Counted from the first letter of the stretch, positions 1 through 8,032 are shown. The stretch is DNA of 64,000 bases from Saccharibacillus soli (GCA_002189105.1 NIOB01000001.1:1-64000), one strand, 5' to 3'. Translations and numbers: made by a program. The notes: a model not told the origin generated them from the sequence alone.

Positions 1-46
1 CAGCAATGTGTGGAGCTGACTAGTACTAATCGGTCGAGGGCTTATC
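1..46 (+). rRNA. 23S ribosomal RNA, 3' end (partial)
   Basis: The first bases match the conserved 3' end of bacterial 23S rRNA (CTGACTAGTACTAATCGGTC followed by GAGGGCTTA). The gene enters from the left edge. The end is placed by analogy with Bacillus 23S, so it is good to a few bases. A 5S gene follows 165 nt later, as in a normal rrn operon; the spacer holds only short imperfect hairpins and no tRNA. Confidence 0.93.
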
Positions 47-211
47 CTTTAGACTTTCCCAGAAAGTCACTTCGATGACGCGAAGAGATCGTTTCGGATC
101 CAGTTTTCAAGGGGCAACCCTTGAAACACAAGCAGATTGAATTTACTCATGCCCGAAGGGGTTCTGCAAATTCAATGAAAATCTGCAGCCGGTTTACTTC
201 GTAAACCTTGG

Positions 212-329
212 TTTGGTAGCAATAGCAGAAGGGTTCCACACGTTCCCATCTCGAACACGACCGTTAAGCCTTCTAACGCCGATGGTACTTGGACCGCAGG
301 GTCCTGGGAGAGTAGGAAGCTGCCAAGCC
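212..329 (+). rRNA. rrf: 5S ribosomal RNA
   Basis: About 118 nt with the expected 5S layout. The 5' TTTGGTAGC pairs with the 3' GCTGCCAAG to close helix I. The internal conserved stretches CCCATCTCGAACACG, CGCCGATGGTA and GGGAGAGTAGGA are present. It lies downstream of the 23S 3' end and directly upstream of a strong intrinsic terminator, so it is the last gene of the rrn operon. Confidence 0.95.
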
Positions 330-336
330 CATGTAA

Positions 337-375
337 AACGCCTTCTCCGCGAATAGCGGAGAAGGCGTTTTTTTT
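337..375 (+). terminator. Intrinsic terminator of the rRNA operon
   Basis: A perfect stem of about 12 bp (ACGCCTTCTCCGC pairing with GCGGAGAAGGCGT) around a short GAATA loop, followed by a run of eight T. It starts seven bases after 5S and ends the rRNA operon. Confidence 0.93.
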
Positions 376-415
376 GTCCGAGAAGATGAGATTTCTTCGT
401 TTTATATACCGCTTC

Positions 416-445
416 TTTACATTGGACATACACATGCGGTATGCT
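416..445 (+). promoter_or_regulatory. Candidate sigma-A promoter of the thi operon
   Basis: TTTACA (416-421), an 18-base spacer and TATGCT (440-445). Transcription would start near 452, about 25 nt before the TPP aptamer, which fits a riboswitch leader. A TATAAT at 467-472 has no usable -35 and would start inside the aptamer, so it is less likely. Confidence 0.5.
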
Positions 446-475
446 GGGAACACAACAGCATATTTGTATAATTGC

Positions 476-560
476 ACTAGGGGAGCCTGATGGCTGAGAC
501 GAATCATTGGATTCGGACCCTTTGAACCTGATCTGGATTATACCAGCGGAGGGAAGTGGA
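476..560 (+). ncRNA. TPP riboswitch (THI element)
   Basis: The conserved core of the thiamine pyrophosphate aptamer is complete. It runs AGGGGAGCC, GGCTGAGAC, then ACCCTTTGAACCTGATCTGG, ATTATACCAGC and GGAGGGAAGTGG, all in order within about 85 nt. The aptamer lies 158 nt before thiM and is followed by a terminator hairpin at 628-661. It should therefore switch off thiM-thiD-thiE transcription when TPP is abundant. A second small hairpin (TTCTCC/GGAGAA, about 587-602) between them could belong to the expression platform. Confidence 0.97.
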
Positions 561-627
561 ACAGTTTTTAATCATGGAATGATGTTTTCTCCTTGGGGAG
601 AATAATCTTATTCAAACAAACTGACCA

Positions 628-661
628 ACCACTTATTTCTCCGGAAATGAGTGGTTTTTTG
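628..661 (+). terminator. Riboswitch-linked intrinsic terminator
   Basis: ACCACTTATTTC pairs with GAAATGAGTGGT (one G-U pair) around a TCCG loop and is followed by six T. It sits between the TPP aptamer and thiM, so it is the expected off-state structure of the riboswitch. Confidence 0.9.
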
Positions 662-717
662 CGTTCACTCTGTAATGTACAACATGCTGAATTGTCTAAT
701 CACAAGGAGGAATTTTT

Positions 718-1530
718 GTGTCTTATTTGAAACGTGTACGTCATCAGAATCCATTGGTTCATAACATTACGAATATTGTCGTTGCTCCATTTACGGCTAA
801 CGGGCTGCTTGCTCTTGGAGCTTCACCATTCATGGCTGACGCGCTTGAAGAAGTTGCAGAAGTTGCACGTATGGCAAGCGCGGTTGTATTGAATATCGGC
901 ACACTTGATGACAAAACGGTTCAAGCTATTCGCATTGCCGGAAAATCTGCCAATTCTCATGGTGTCCCTGTCGTTCTGGACCCGGTAGGGGCAGGAGCAA
1001 CCGCTTATCGTACAGAGGTTGTACAAATGCTCACTAGTGAACTTCGGCTCAGCGTGCTGAGAGGTAACGTAGCGGAAGTTGCCAATGTCGTGGGTGAGCA
1101 ATGGAAAATCAAAGGTGTGGATGCAGGCGAAGGAGAAGGCGACCGAGTAGGTATTGCAGAGCGTGCTGCACGCAAACTGGGTTGTCTGGTTGTCGTCACA
1201 GGTAAAGAAGACGTGATTACCGACGGACAAACTACATACCTGGCAAGTAACGGTCATGAACTGCTCACCCAAGTTACAGGGACCGGATGTCTGCTCAGTG
1301 CGGTAATTGGAGCCTTTGCAGCGGTTGCCGAGCCTGGAAGCGATACGATCAAAAGTGTGGTGGAAGCTCTCGCTTTTTATGGATTGGCAGCTGAGATTGC
1401 AGCAGAGCGAACCGCACCATATGGGCCAGGAAGTTTTCAGATTGAACTATTAAACCAGCTTGCAAGTGTAACACCCGAATTGGTAGTCGATCGTGCGCGT
1501 GTTCGTCGGGTATATGAAGGGGTAAAATGA
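718..1530 (+). CDS. thiM: Hydroxyethylthiazole kinase
   Basis: This 270-residue protein phosphorylates 4-methyl-5-(2-hydroxyethyl)thiazole with ATP, the thiazole salvage step of thiamine synthesis. Family motifs are visible: HNITNIVV near the N-terminus, LDPVGAGAT in the middle, and [10 protein letters not shown], whose glycine-rich loop carries the catalytic Cys, in the C-terminal third. The length is normal for the family. The start is GTG, placed eight bases after a clear AAGGAGG. The gene is first in a TPP-riboswitch operon, with thiD one base after its stop. No de novo thiazole or pyrimidine gene (thiG, thiC) is nearby, so the locus looks like a salvage operon. Confidence 0.96.
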   Translation: MSYLKRVRHQNPLVHNITNIVVAPFTANGLLALGASPFMADALEEVAEVARMASAVVLNIGTLDDKTVQAIRIAGKSANSHGVPVVLDPVGAGATAYRTEVVQMLTSELRLSVLRGNVAEVANVVGEQWKIKGVDAGEGEGDRVGIAERAARKLGCLVVVTGKEDVITDGQTTYLASNGHELLTQVTGTGCLLSAVIGAFAAVAEPGSDTIKSVVEALAFYGLAAEIAAERTAPYGPGSFQIELLNQLASVTPELVVDRARVRRVYEGVK

Positions 1531-1531
1531 G

Positions 1532-2344
1532 ATGACTTTTGCGCAAGCGCTGACGATTGCAGGTTCGGATAGTGGAGGCGGTGCAGGAATCCAGGCAGAT
1601 CTCAAGACTTTTCAGGAACTTCATGTGTATGGCATGACGGTTATTACCGCGATTACTGCGCAAAATACAACCGGCGTGCAGGGAGTGTTCCCGGTCAATC
1701 TTGAGGGTGTCACACAGCAATTGGATTCGATCGGAGCAGACTTCCAGCCGGGGGCCATCAAAACGGGTATGCTGTACAATGCGGAGATCATTCATCAAGT
1801 AGCCGAAAAGTGTAGGGAATATGAATGGTCAAATCTGGTGGTTGATCCCGTGATGATTGCCAAGGGAGGCGCGACCCTGCTGCAAAAAGAGGCAGTGAGG
1901 GCGCTGGTACGCGAACTGCTGCCTTATGCTTTGATTACAACGCCTAATCTGCCTGAAGCGGAATTACTGGCTGACATGTCCATCTCTACCCTCAGTCAGC
2001 GTGAAGAAGCAGCCAGACGAATGGTAGAGATGGGATCGGCCTATGTATTGATTAAAGGCGGTCACGATGAGCATAAAGGAACCGTCATTGACGTCTGGTA
2101 TGATGGTAAGTCCTATCATTATTTGGAGAATCTCCGCATCGTGACCCGTCATACCCACGGAACAGGATGTACGTACTCTGCGGCTATTACCGCAGAACTC
2201 GCAAAGGGCGCTTCGGCTCCCGAAGCGATTGATACTGCGAGAACCTTTATTCAAGCCGCCATCGAAGACGAGCTGGGGATTGGTCAAGGCCATGGGCCAA
2301 CCAATCATTTTGCTTATCAGCGCAGACTGCGAGGTGAAAGCTGA
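1532..2344 (+). CDS. thiD: Bifunctional hydroxymethylpyrimidine / phosphomethylpyrimidine kinase
   Basis: A ribokinase-fold protein of 270 residues that phosphorylates HMP and then HMP-P to give HMP-PP for ThiE. The N-terminal [16 protein letters not shown] stretch is the family's substrate and phosphate-binding signature, and [10 protein letters not shown] and [11 protein letters not shown] (anion hole) follow in the usual order. Residues corresponding to a dedicated pyridoxal kinase were not distinguished, but the thi operon setting makes ThiD the right reading. It starts one base after the thiM stop and overlaps thiE by one base, so translation is coupled. Confidence 0.96.
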   Translation: MTFAQALTIAGSDSGGGAGIQADLKTFQELHVYGMTVITAITAQNTTGVQGVFPVNLEGVTQQLDSIGADFQPGAIKTGMLYNAEIIHQVAEKCREYEWSNLVVDPVMIAKGGATLLQKEAVRALVRELLPYALITTPNLPEAELLADMSISTLSQREEAARRMVEMGSAYVLIKGGHDEHKGTVIDVWYDGKSYHYLENLRIVTRHTHGTGCTYSAAITAELAKGASAPEAIDTARTFIQAAIEDELGIGQGHGPTNHFAYQRRLRGES

Positions 2345-3015
2345 TGGATGGCTGGAGCGAAGAGCAAGTGCGTCAAGCACTGCAAGTCTATCTGGTTATG
2401 GGAAGCATCAACCTTCAGGCAGGTAAAAATCCAGTAGACGTGCTGCGTCAAGCGATTGGAGGAGGCGTGACGCTGTTCCAATTCCGGGAAAAAGGAGCCG
2501 GTTCCCTTATAGGCGAAGCGCGTTTGGCGCTTGCTGCGGAGCTGCGTGAGGTCTGTCGCGCGCAGGGCGTCCCTTTCATCGTGGATGACGATGTGGATCT
2601 TGCGCTTGCGATAGAGGCCGACGGGGTGCATGTCGGCCAGCAGGACGCGGACGCGTCGCGGGTACGCGCCCGAATAGGGACAGGGCGGATGCTTGGCGTA
2701 TCCGCCCATACGGTGGAAGAAGCCCGCCTCGCGGTGCAGGCGGGCGCGGACTACCTGGGCGTCGGGCCGATCTACCCGACGCGATCCAAGGCAGATGCCC
2801 ATGCGGTGCTGGGCATCGAAGGCATCCGGGAACTGCGTACCGCAGGTATCGCTGTTCCGATGGTAGCGATCGGCGGCATCACCACCGATCTTGCCGCTTC
2901 GGTACTCGCGGCCGGTGCGGATGGCATCGCGGTGATCTCCGCGATCGCGGGCGCACCGGATGCGCAAGCGGCGGCGAAACAATTTACCGCCGTCTGGAGC
3001 AGCAAGCGGCCCTAA
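2344..3015 (+). CDS. thiE: Thiamine-phosphate synthase
   Basis: This protein couples HMP-PP with thiazole phosphate to make thiamine phosphate. The 223-residue TIM barrel shows FQFREKG, the acidic VDDDVDLA, HVGQQDA, GVGPIYPT and the phosphate-binding IGGI in order. Its ATG overlaps the thiD stop (TGATG). From roughly 2520 onward the gene is visibly richer in GC than thiM and thiD, with many GCG/CGC codons. The reading frame is intact, so this may be local compositional drift or recombination. No terminator follows directly; the first candidate is 240 nt downstream. Confidence 0.95.
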   Translation: MDGWSEEQVRQALQVYLVMGSINLQAGKNPVDVLRQAIGGGVTLFQFREKGAGSLIGEARLALAAELREVCRAQGVPFIVDDDVDLALAIEADGVHVGQQDADASRVRARIGTGRMLGVSAHTVEEARLAVQAGADYLGVGPIYPTRSKADAHAVLGIEGIRELRTAGIAVPMVAIGGITTDLAASVLAAGADGIAVISAIAGAPDAQAAAKQFTAVWSSKRP

Positions 3016-3182
3016 TAAGGCCGAACGCGTCTAAGTTCCTGCTTTGTCTTACCCTGTCCTAGAGTAAGCAGATTCCACGGCCTATAACCTCTTGTAAAGT
3101 ATAATCATAGAACCACAGGAGTGAAGCGCGTCGGTGAATGGAAGCCATACCCAGCGAGAACTCGTCCGAACATCCTTAAAAG

Positions 3183-3254
3183 CGATCGAAATCTAGATTA
3201 AAATGAAAATCTAAATTAAGATAAAAATTTGAGTCAAGATCTAAATCAAAGTGC
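3183..3254. repeat. Degenerate A/T-rich repeats
   Basis: Three or more imperfect copies of a motif close to AAATCTAGATTAA or GATCTAAATCAA follow one another, separated by A-rich sequence. The block is far more AT-rich than its surroundings. No function is evident; it directly precedes a hairpin. Confidence 0.4.
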
Positions 3255-3255
3255 A

Positions 3256-3295
3256 AAACGCGAACTCCATATTGTGGGAGTTCGCGTTTCTCTTG
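3256..3295. terminator. Candidate terminator after thiE
   Basis: AAACGCGAACTCC pairs perfectly with GGAGTTCGCGTTT around a nine-base loop, followed by TCTCTT. The T tract is interrupted, but the stem is strong. It could end transcripts from thiE and, read the other way (A-rich flank becomes T), from fabH. Confidence 0.65.
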
Positions 3296-3649
3296 GATGA
3301 TTGATTTCCAACTCTCATCCTGCTTTTACAGACAAGCCAGCCACAATTTCAGGAAGACCCGCTATATCCCAAAACGTTAAGACGCAGAGGGGCGCCGAAT
3401 AGAGCGACGATACAGCGCTCGCCCAAACGGCCGCTTTGGTAACGTAAGATGGGGTACAAAGAAAGCCATGACTGAACAGGGCTGCTGCAAGGCCCTGGAT
3501 TGCTGTACAGTTATTCCCCATCCAAGCGATTTTTATTTTTATAGCTGAAATATTGAAGATTGAATCTGTATTCCCAATCTATCCATCGAATTTTCCCTTC
3601 ATGAGAGCTGTCTCATATGCAAAGTCCTTAATGGCAACTTCGTAACCAC

Positions 3650-4630
3650 TTACCAGCGAAGCAGTACGCCGGAATGGGTAAGTCCAGCGCCGAACCCGTA
3701 CATCAGCAGGAGATCGCCACGTTTGACTTTTCCAGCATCAATCGCTAATTGAAGGGCAAGGGGAATGGAAGCTGCCGAGGTGTTGCCATAGAATTCTGCG
3801 CTTGTCAGCGTGCGTTCGCTGCCAATGCCGGTTTTTTCTGCGATGGAATCAATCATCTTGAGGTTAGCGCTGTGGGGGATAAACCAATCAATTGCACTCA
3901 TTCCTTCCGGCAGGCCTTTTGTTAACTGCTGAACCCCTTCCGGAACCGTCCGAACGGCCCACTTGTAGACTTCCCGTCCGTTTTGTACGACTTTTCCGTT
4001 CCCATCCAGCGGCTGACCGTTTAAAGTGCTGGACATTCCCGTGCGATAAACATGCTGGGCGCCACCGCCGTCACTTCCCATATGGCTGGCAAGGAAGCTG
4101 CCTTCTTCAGCATATTCCACGACAGCTGCCCCTGCTCCGTCACCGAAGAGGATACAGGTACTGCGATCGCTATAATCCACCGTTTTGCTCATACATTCAC
4201 CTGCTACAATCAGCACTTTGCGGTGGAGACCAGCCGTAACCATGCCATTGGCCAAATGCAGCGCGTAGGTAAAGCCAGCACAGGCGGCACTCAGATCAAG
4301 TGTACCGGCATTTTGCAGCTTGAAATGATCCTGTACCAGACACGATACGGTTGGGAAAGGATAATCGGGGGTCGTCGTAGCCGCCAGCACCAAATCTACG
4401 CCTTGCAGGGCATCGGGGTAACGGTGAAGCAGGTCATCCACGGCCTGGATGCAGAGGTGGGAGGTGAATTCATCATCAGCAGCAATCCGTCTCTCCCGGA
4501 TACCTGTTCGTTGGACGATCCATTCATCATTTGTGTCTACCATGGCTTCCAAGTCGTCGTTCGTGAGTCTGCGCTCGGGAACGTAAGTGCCGAGGGCGGC
4601 GAGGCGTGCGGTCGAACGGAATTGAGTCAT
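3650..4630 (-). CDS. fabH: 3-oxoacyl-ACP synthase III (KAS III)
   Basis: This enzyme condenses an acyl-CoA primer with malonyl-ACP to start fatty acid synthesis. In the 326-residue protein the catalytic triad is clear: Cys117 in SAACAGF, His253 in IPHSANL and Asn283 in YGNTSAAS. The substrate-pocket region and the C-terminal GFGAGLTHSG are typical of FabH. It stands alone on the minus strand instead of beside fabF. Bacillus has two FabH isozymes, and a solitary copy like this resembles the FabHB type, though the isozyme cannot be settled from sequence alone. Its promoter carries a perfect FapR operator, so malonyl-CoA levels should control it. Confidence 0.94.
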   Translation of the reverse strand: MTQFRSTARLAALGTYVPERRLTNDDLEAMVDTNDEWIVQRTGIRERRIAADDEFTSHLCIQAVDDLLHRYPDALQGVDLVLAATTTPDYPFPTVSCLVQDHFKLQNAGTLDLSAACAGFTYALHLANGMVTAGLHRKVLIVAGECMSKTVDYSDRSTCILFGDGAGAAVVEYAEEGSFLASHMGSDGGGAQHVYRTGMSSTLNGQPLDGNGKVVQNGREVYKWAVRTVPEGVQQLTKGLPEGMSAIDWFIPHSANLKMIDSIAEKTGIGSERTLTSAEFYGNTSAASIPLALQLAIDAGKVKRGDLLLMYGFGAGLTHSGVLLRW

Positions 4631-4659
4631 ACGCAGGTCAGCTCCTTTAGCACTCTAAT

Positions 4660-4676
4660 TTAGTACCTGGTACTAA
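4660..4676. promoter_or_regulatory. FapR operator
   Basis: TTAGTACCTGGTACTAA is a perfect 17-bp palindrome centred on one base and matches the known FapR box of Bacillales fatty-acid genes. It begins inside the -10 element of the fabH promoter and covers the transcription start region. FapR bound here would block initiation until malonyl-CoA releases it. Confidence 0.9.
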
Positions 4677-4703
4677 TATAAAAGCCTGACACCGATTTTG
4701 CAA
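4675..4703 (-). promoter_or_regulatory. fabH promoter (sigma-A)
   Basis: On the minus strand TTGCAA (4703-4698) is followed by a 17-base spacer and TATATT (4680-4675). The FapR palindrome overlaps the last bases of the -10 and extends downstream. Confidence 0.75.
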
Positions 4704-4880
4704 GTTTTTAAATGAGAGACAAAAATATGATAGAGTTTAGAATGAACGAGGTGAGAGGAAAGCATCTTGCCAACAAAGCCAATGGGCCCAGTACCTTGTC
4801 TCAATTGGATGAACGGTTTCCACCGAACGAAATCCGGCTGTCTAAACGTGGCAAGCTGCTGAAGCCTCATGAAAGGGTGA

Positions 4881-5771
4881 ATGAATGTGAATAGTGCTCA
4901 AACGGTAGTTGGATTTGCCGGGATTGGCGTAATGGGAAAAAGCATGGCCGGTCATATTCTCGACAAAGGATATACGGTACATATCTATAATCGTACACCT
5001 GAAAAGGCGCAGGAACTTCTGGATCGCGGAGCGATCTGGCAGGATACGCCGGGCAAACTCGCGCAGCACTGTGATGTCATCATCACGATGCTGGGTTATC
5101 CGCAGGATGTGGAACAGGTCTATACCGGTGAGGAGGGACTGATCCCGCATGCCAAGTCGGGCGCTTATCTGATCGATATGACCACTTCCAGCCCGCTGCT
5201 GGCGCGTCGTCTGGCCGAACTTGGTGCAAGCCAAGGTATCGGGGTACTGGACGCTCCGGTATCGGGTGGAGATATAGGGGCAAGGAACGCCAAACTGTCG
5301 ATTATGGTAGGTGGAGCGAAAGCCGATTATGAAGCGGTGCTGCCGCTTCTGGAGATCATGGGCAGCAATATCGTGTATCAGGGCGAAGCGGGAGCGGGAC
5401 AAAACACCAAGATGTGCAACCAAATTGCCATTGCTTCCAATATGATGGGGGTAACCGAAGCGATTGTTTATGCGGAGAAAGCCGGACTCGACCCCAAGAC
5501 GGTACTCAAAAGCATCGAGACAGGAGCCGCAGGCAGTTTTTCACTCAGCAATCTGGTCCCCCGGATGTTAAACGAAGACTTTGAACCGGGCTTCTATATC
5601 AAACATTTTATTAAAGATATGAAAATTGCACTGGAATCGGCTGAAGAAATGAGCTTGGAACTTCCTGGCTTAAAATTGGCAGAGTCGCTCTATCAGAAGT
5701 TGGCTGCAGCGGATTATGGCGATAAAGGAACACAGGCCTTATATAAATTGTGGGCAGATCAATTGATCTGA
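4881..5771 (+). CDS. NAD(P)-dependent beta-hydroxyacid dehydrogenase (HIBADH / GarR family)
   Basis: A 296-residue protein of the 3-hydroxyisobutyrate dehydrogenase / tartronate semialdehyde reductase family. The N-terminal Rossmann motif GFAGIGVMGKSMAG binds the dinucleotide. The substrate-binding signature DAPVSGGDIGA lies near residues 120-130, and the catalytic Lys is in GAGQNTKMCNQ near residue 177. The natural substrate cannot be read from the sequence: 3-hydroxyisobutyrate, tartronate semialdehyde and succinic semialdehyde are all possible. It is monocistronic and divergent from fabH. The ATG follows GAAAGGGTGA. An intrinsic terminator follows 50 nt after the stop. Confidence 0.85.
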   Translation: MNVNSAQTVVGFAGIGVMGKSMAGHILDKGYTVHIYNRTPEKAQELLDRGAIWQDTPGKLAQHCDVIITMLGYPQDVEQVYTGEEGLIPHAKSGAYLIDMTTSSPLLARRLAELGASQGIGVLDAPVSGGDIGARNAKLSIMVGGAKADYEAVLPLLEIMGSNIVYQGEAGAGQNTKMCNQIAIASNMMGVTEAIVYAEKAGLDPKTVLKSIETGAAGSFSLSNLVPRMLNEDFEPGFYIKHFIKDMKIALESAEEMSLELPGLKLAESLYQKLAAADYGDKGTQALYKLWADQLI

Positions 5772-5821
5772 CGTGCCGTAAACTCAATAAGCAGATCCAG
5801 CGACGAGGAAAAGCTGCTGAA

Positions 5822-5850
5822 AACTCCCGATTGAATTCGGGGGTTTTTTG
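5822..5850 (+). terminator. Terminator after the dehydrogenase gene
   Basis: ACTCCCGA pairs with TTCGGGGGT around a six-base loop and is followed by six T. Confidence 0.8.
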
Positions 5851-5954
5851 CCGGAAGAACGTTTGGAGAAAGGATGATTCAGGGTAATAATAGGCACGGT
5901 TATTGGGTTTGTTAGCGCAGTTCCAAAGTTTTTAAAGTTTTTTATTAAAAAGTG

Positions 5955-5984
5955 TTGACGCTTAGTATGCTCGCATGGTATATT
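5955..5984 (+). promoter_or_regulatory. Promoter of the tRNA operon
   Basis: TTGACG (5955-5960), an 18-base spacer and TATATT (5979-5984), preceded by an A/T-rich stretch that could act as an UP element. It lies 67 bases before the first tRNA. Confidence 0.8.
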
Positions 5985-6050
5985 ATTTCTTGTCGCCGCG
6001 GGGCACACGCCGAAACGAGCGGGACACAACATGGACGACATTCACAGCTA

Positions 6051-6122
6051 GGCCCGTTGGTCAAGGGGTTAAGACACCTCCCTTTCACGGAGGTAACAGG
6101 GGTTCGAATCCCCTACGGGTCA
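6051..6122 (+). tRNA. tRNA-Glu (TTC)
   Basis: A full cloverleaf. The acceptor GGCCCGT pairs with ACGGGTC, the anticodon stem CCTCC pairs with GGAGG around loop CTTTCAC (anticodon TTC), and the T arm contains GGTTCGAATCC. A73 is the discriminator. CCA is not encoded. Confidence 0.96.
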
Positions 6123-6129
6123 TACATAT

Positions 6130-6205
6130 GGAGGCTTAGCTCAGCTGGGAGAGCATCTGCCTTACAAGCAGAGGGTCGGGGGTTCGATCCCCTCAGCCTC
6201 CACCA
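6130..6205 (+). tRNA. tRNA-Val (TAC)
   Basis: The acceptor GGAGGCT pairs with AGCCTCC, and the anticodon loop CTTACAA gives TAC. A73 is followed by an encoded CCA (6203-6205). U34 of this tRNA is a likely substrate for the TrhP1/TrhP2 hydroxylation pathway encoded at 53712-55994. Confidence 0.96.
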
Positions 6206-6292
6206 TAGAGACTTATATAAAGACTTATGCAGTCAACTTGGTAACAAACCAGACTTTAGTGACGAAGTCTGAAGCATCAACTTTAACTCCGA

Positions 6293-6366
<74 letters not shown>

Positions 6367-6385
6367 TTGATTCACCTTTTGGCTT

Positions 6386-6462
6386 GGAACTGTGGTGTAG
6401 AGGCCTAACATGCCTGCCTGTCACGCAGGAGACCGCGGGTTCGAATCCCGTCAGTTCCGCCA
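6386..6462 (+). tRNA. tRNA-Asp (GTC)
   Basis: The acceptor GGAACTG pairs with CAGTTCC, and the anticodon loop CTGTCAC gives GTC. The discriminator is G73 (6459) and CCA is encoded (6460-6462). G34 is a queuosine site for Tgt/QueA encoded at 12677-14971. G73 matches the base expected by the T-box leader of hisS-aspS. Confidence 0.96.
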
Positions 6463-6486
6463 TTTTAATTCAATAATCATGTTTTT

Positions 6487-6561
6487 GCGGACGTGGCTCA
6501 GCGGTAGAGCATCGCCTTGCCAAGGCGAGGGTCGCGGGTTCGATTCCCGTCGTCCGCTCCA
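6487..6561 (+). tRNA. tRNA-Gly (GCC)
   Basis: The acceptor GCGGACG pairs with CGTCCGC, and the anticodon loop TTGCCAA gives GCC. The discriminator is T73 and CCA is encoded (6559-6561). Confidence 0.96.
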
Positions 6562-6568
6562 TTATTTT

Positions 6569-6645
6569 GCGCCCTTAGCTCAGCTGGATAGAGCGTTTGA
6601 CTACGAATCAAAAGGCCGGGAGTTCGAATCTCTCAGGGCGCGCCA
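6569..6645 (+). tRNA. tRNA-Arg (ACG)
   Basis: The acceptor GCGCCCT pairs with AGGGCGC, and the anticodon loop CTACGAA gives ACG (A34 is normally deaminated to inosine by TadA). G73 is followed by an encoded CCA (6643-6645). It is the last gene of the cluster. Confidence 0.96.
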
Positions 6646-6659
6646 TTATTTTAAACGTC

Positions 6660-6708
6660 GAACGCCGATTTGGATGTAGGTTGCCTACACCGAGTCGGCG
6701 TTTTTTGC
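6660..6708 (+). terminator. Terminator of the tRNA operon
   Basis: AACGCCGA pairs with TCGGCGTT, with an inner stem GTAGG/CCTAC, followed by six T. Confidence 0.85.
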
Positions 6709-6773
6709 ATATCTTTTTATGTAAATGACCTATCGCGTAGATCCGCAGCCCGACCAGAATACCACCCCAAAGA

Positions 6774-6812
6774 AAACGCCTCTCCCGATCTACAAGTAGG
6801 GAAAGGCGTTCA
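6774..6812 (-). terminator. Terminator of fabV
   Basis: Read on the minus strand, AACGCCTTTCCC pairs with GGGAGAGGCGTT and is followed by TTCTTT. It lies 30 bases after the fabV stop. Confidence 0.75.
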
Positions 6813-6841
6813 TTGGCGTCTAAGTTCGGCGTCCGGAAGGC

Positions 6842-8032
6842 TTATGAACGCAGGTTGGGCATAGATACATTGGGATCGGTGTCAGCTTCATAATCGACGC
6901 CGTCTGCCCGGAATCCAAACAGTTGGAAGAACTCACGGCGGTAGCCTTCCAGATCGGACAGCTGCTCCACGTTTTCTGTAGTCAGTTCATTCCAGCGGCG
7001 TGTCACTTCCGTCTGTACATCTTCGCGCATTTCCCAGTCATCCAAGCGAATCAGACCTTTTTCATCAACAGGGGTTTGCTCCGCGTACAGACGATCTGCG
7101 AACAGTCGATACATCTGCTCAATGCAGTTCTCATGCAGTTCTTTTTCCTTCATTACCTGATAGAGAGCGGAGATGTAGAGCGGCACAACCGGAATAGCGG
7201 AGCTGGACTGGGTGACGAGCGCTTTGTTGACCGATACGAAGGCGCGGCCGCCGATGCTGTCCAGGCTGTCGTTCAGTACAGAAGCAGTGTTCTCCAGATC
7301 GTTTTTGGCTTTGCCAATCGTTCCCTCACGGTAGATGGCATGAGTCACCTCAGGTCCGATATAAGAGTAAGCGACCGTCGTTGCACCTTGTGCCAGAGCG
7401 CCCGCTTCTTGCAGGGCATCCATCCACATCTTCCAGTCTTCGCCGCCCATGACTGCAATCGTCTGACGGACTTCTTCTTCCGCTGCCGGTTCAATGGTCG
7501 TCATGGAGACTTCGCCAGTGTGGAAGTTCATCGTTTTGTTGCTGTAAGGCGCACCAATTGGTTTGATGACGGATGTGAAGGTCTCGCCAGTGACCGGATG
7601 GGTGCGGCGAGGCGAAGCTACGCTGTAGACTACCAGATCGACTTGACCCAGTTCCTTTTTGATAAGATCGATGGTTTGGGTTTTGATTTCATTCGAGAAG
7701 GCATCTCCCACAATATTGAAGGATTTGACGCCAAGTTTGGCCGCTTCCGCTTCAAAGCCAGCTGTGTTGTACCATCCTGCGGATGCCGTACGCGAACCTT
7801 CAGCTGGTTTGTCGAAGAAGACGCCCACGGTATTCGCACCTGCGCCTACAGCTGCTGTAATGCGCGATGCCAGACCATAGCCGGTAGAGGAGCCGATTAC
7901 CAGAACATTTTTGGGGCCTTCGATTTTGGGTTGGGCTTGGACGTATTGAACCTGCTTTTCCACCTGCTTGGCGCATCCCTCGGGATGAGCAGTTGTGCAG
8001 ATAAAGCCTCTTGTTTTGGGTTGGATAATCAT
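6842..8032 (-). CDS. fabV: Trans-2-enoyl-ACP (CoA) reductase, FabV type
   Basis: The NADH-dependent last step of each fatty acid elongation cycle. The start was moved 39 bases inside the longest frame, to the ATG at 8032. There AAAGGAG lies eight bases upstream and the protein begins MIIQPKTRGF, like known FabV. This gives 396 residues, the usual length. The NAD-binding VIGSSTGYGLASR is near residues 45-57. The catalytic Tyr234 and Lys243 form the Y-x8-K motif characteristic of FabV, in contrast to the Y-x6-K of FabI. It is a lone gene with its own terminator. FabV is better known from Proteobacteria. Some family members act on enoyl-CoA, so the carrier is not proven. Confidence 0.93.
   Translation of the reverse strand: MIIQPKTRGFICTTAHPEGCAKQVEKQVQYVQAQPKIEGPKNVLVIGSSTGYGLASRITAAVGAGANTVGVFFDKPAEGSRTASAGWYNTAGFEAEAAKLGVKSFNIVGDAFSNEIKTQTIDLIKKELGQVDLVVYSVASPRRTHPVTGETFTSVIKPIGAPYSNKTMNFHTGEVSMTTIEPAAEEEVRQTIAVMGGEDWKMWMDALQEAGALAQGATTVAYSYIGPEVTHAIYREGTIGKAKNDLENTASVLNDSLDSIGGRAFVSVNKALVTQSSSAIPVVPLYISALYQVMKEKELHENCIEQMYRLFADRLYAEQTPVDEKGLIRLDDWEMREDVQTEVTRRWNELTTENVEQLSDLEGYRREFFQLFGFRADGVDYEADTDPNVSMPNLRS

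Larger units (their letters stand above)
3016..3649. other. Long intergenic region thiE-fabH
   Basis: This stretch of 634 bases between convergent thiE and fabH has no convincing gene. It holds an A-rich block of degenerate repeats (about 3183-3254) and a hairpin at 3256-3295. A TATAAT (3099-3104) lacks a good -35. Very short frames after an AGGAGTG near 3117 run only about 20-27 codons. A 68-codon minus-strand frame (3315-3521) has no ribosome site and was rejected. Confidence 0.6.

Noticed and set aside
3315-3521. 68-codon minus-strand open frame between thiE and fabH
   Set aside because: No ribosome site upstream, odd composition (many Ala/Ser/Cys) and no recognisable motif; likely chance.
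4712-4894. 60-codon frame between fabH and the dehydrogenase gene
   Set aside because: No ribosome site, overlaps the start of the dehydrogenase gene, no motif.
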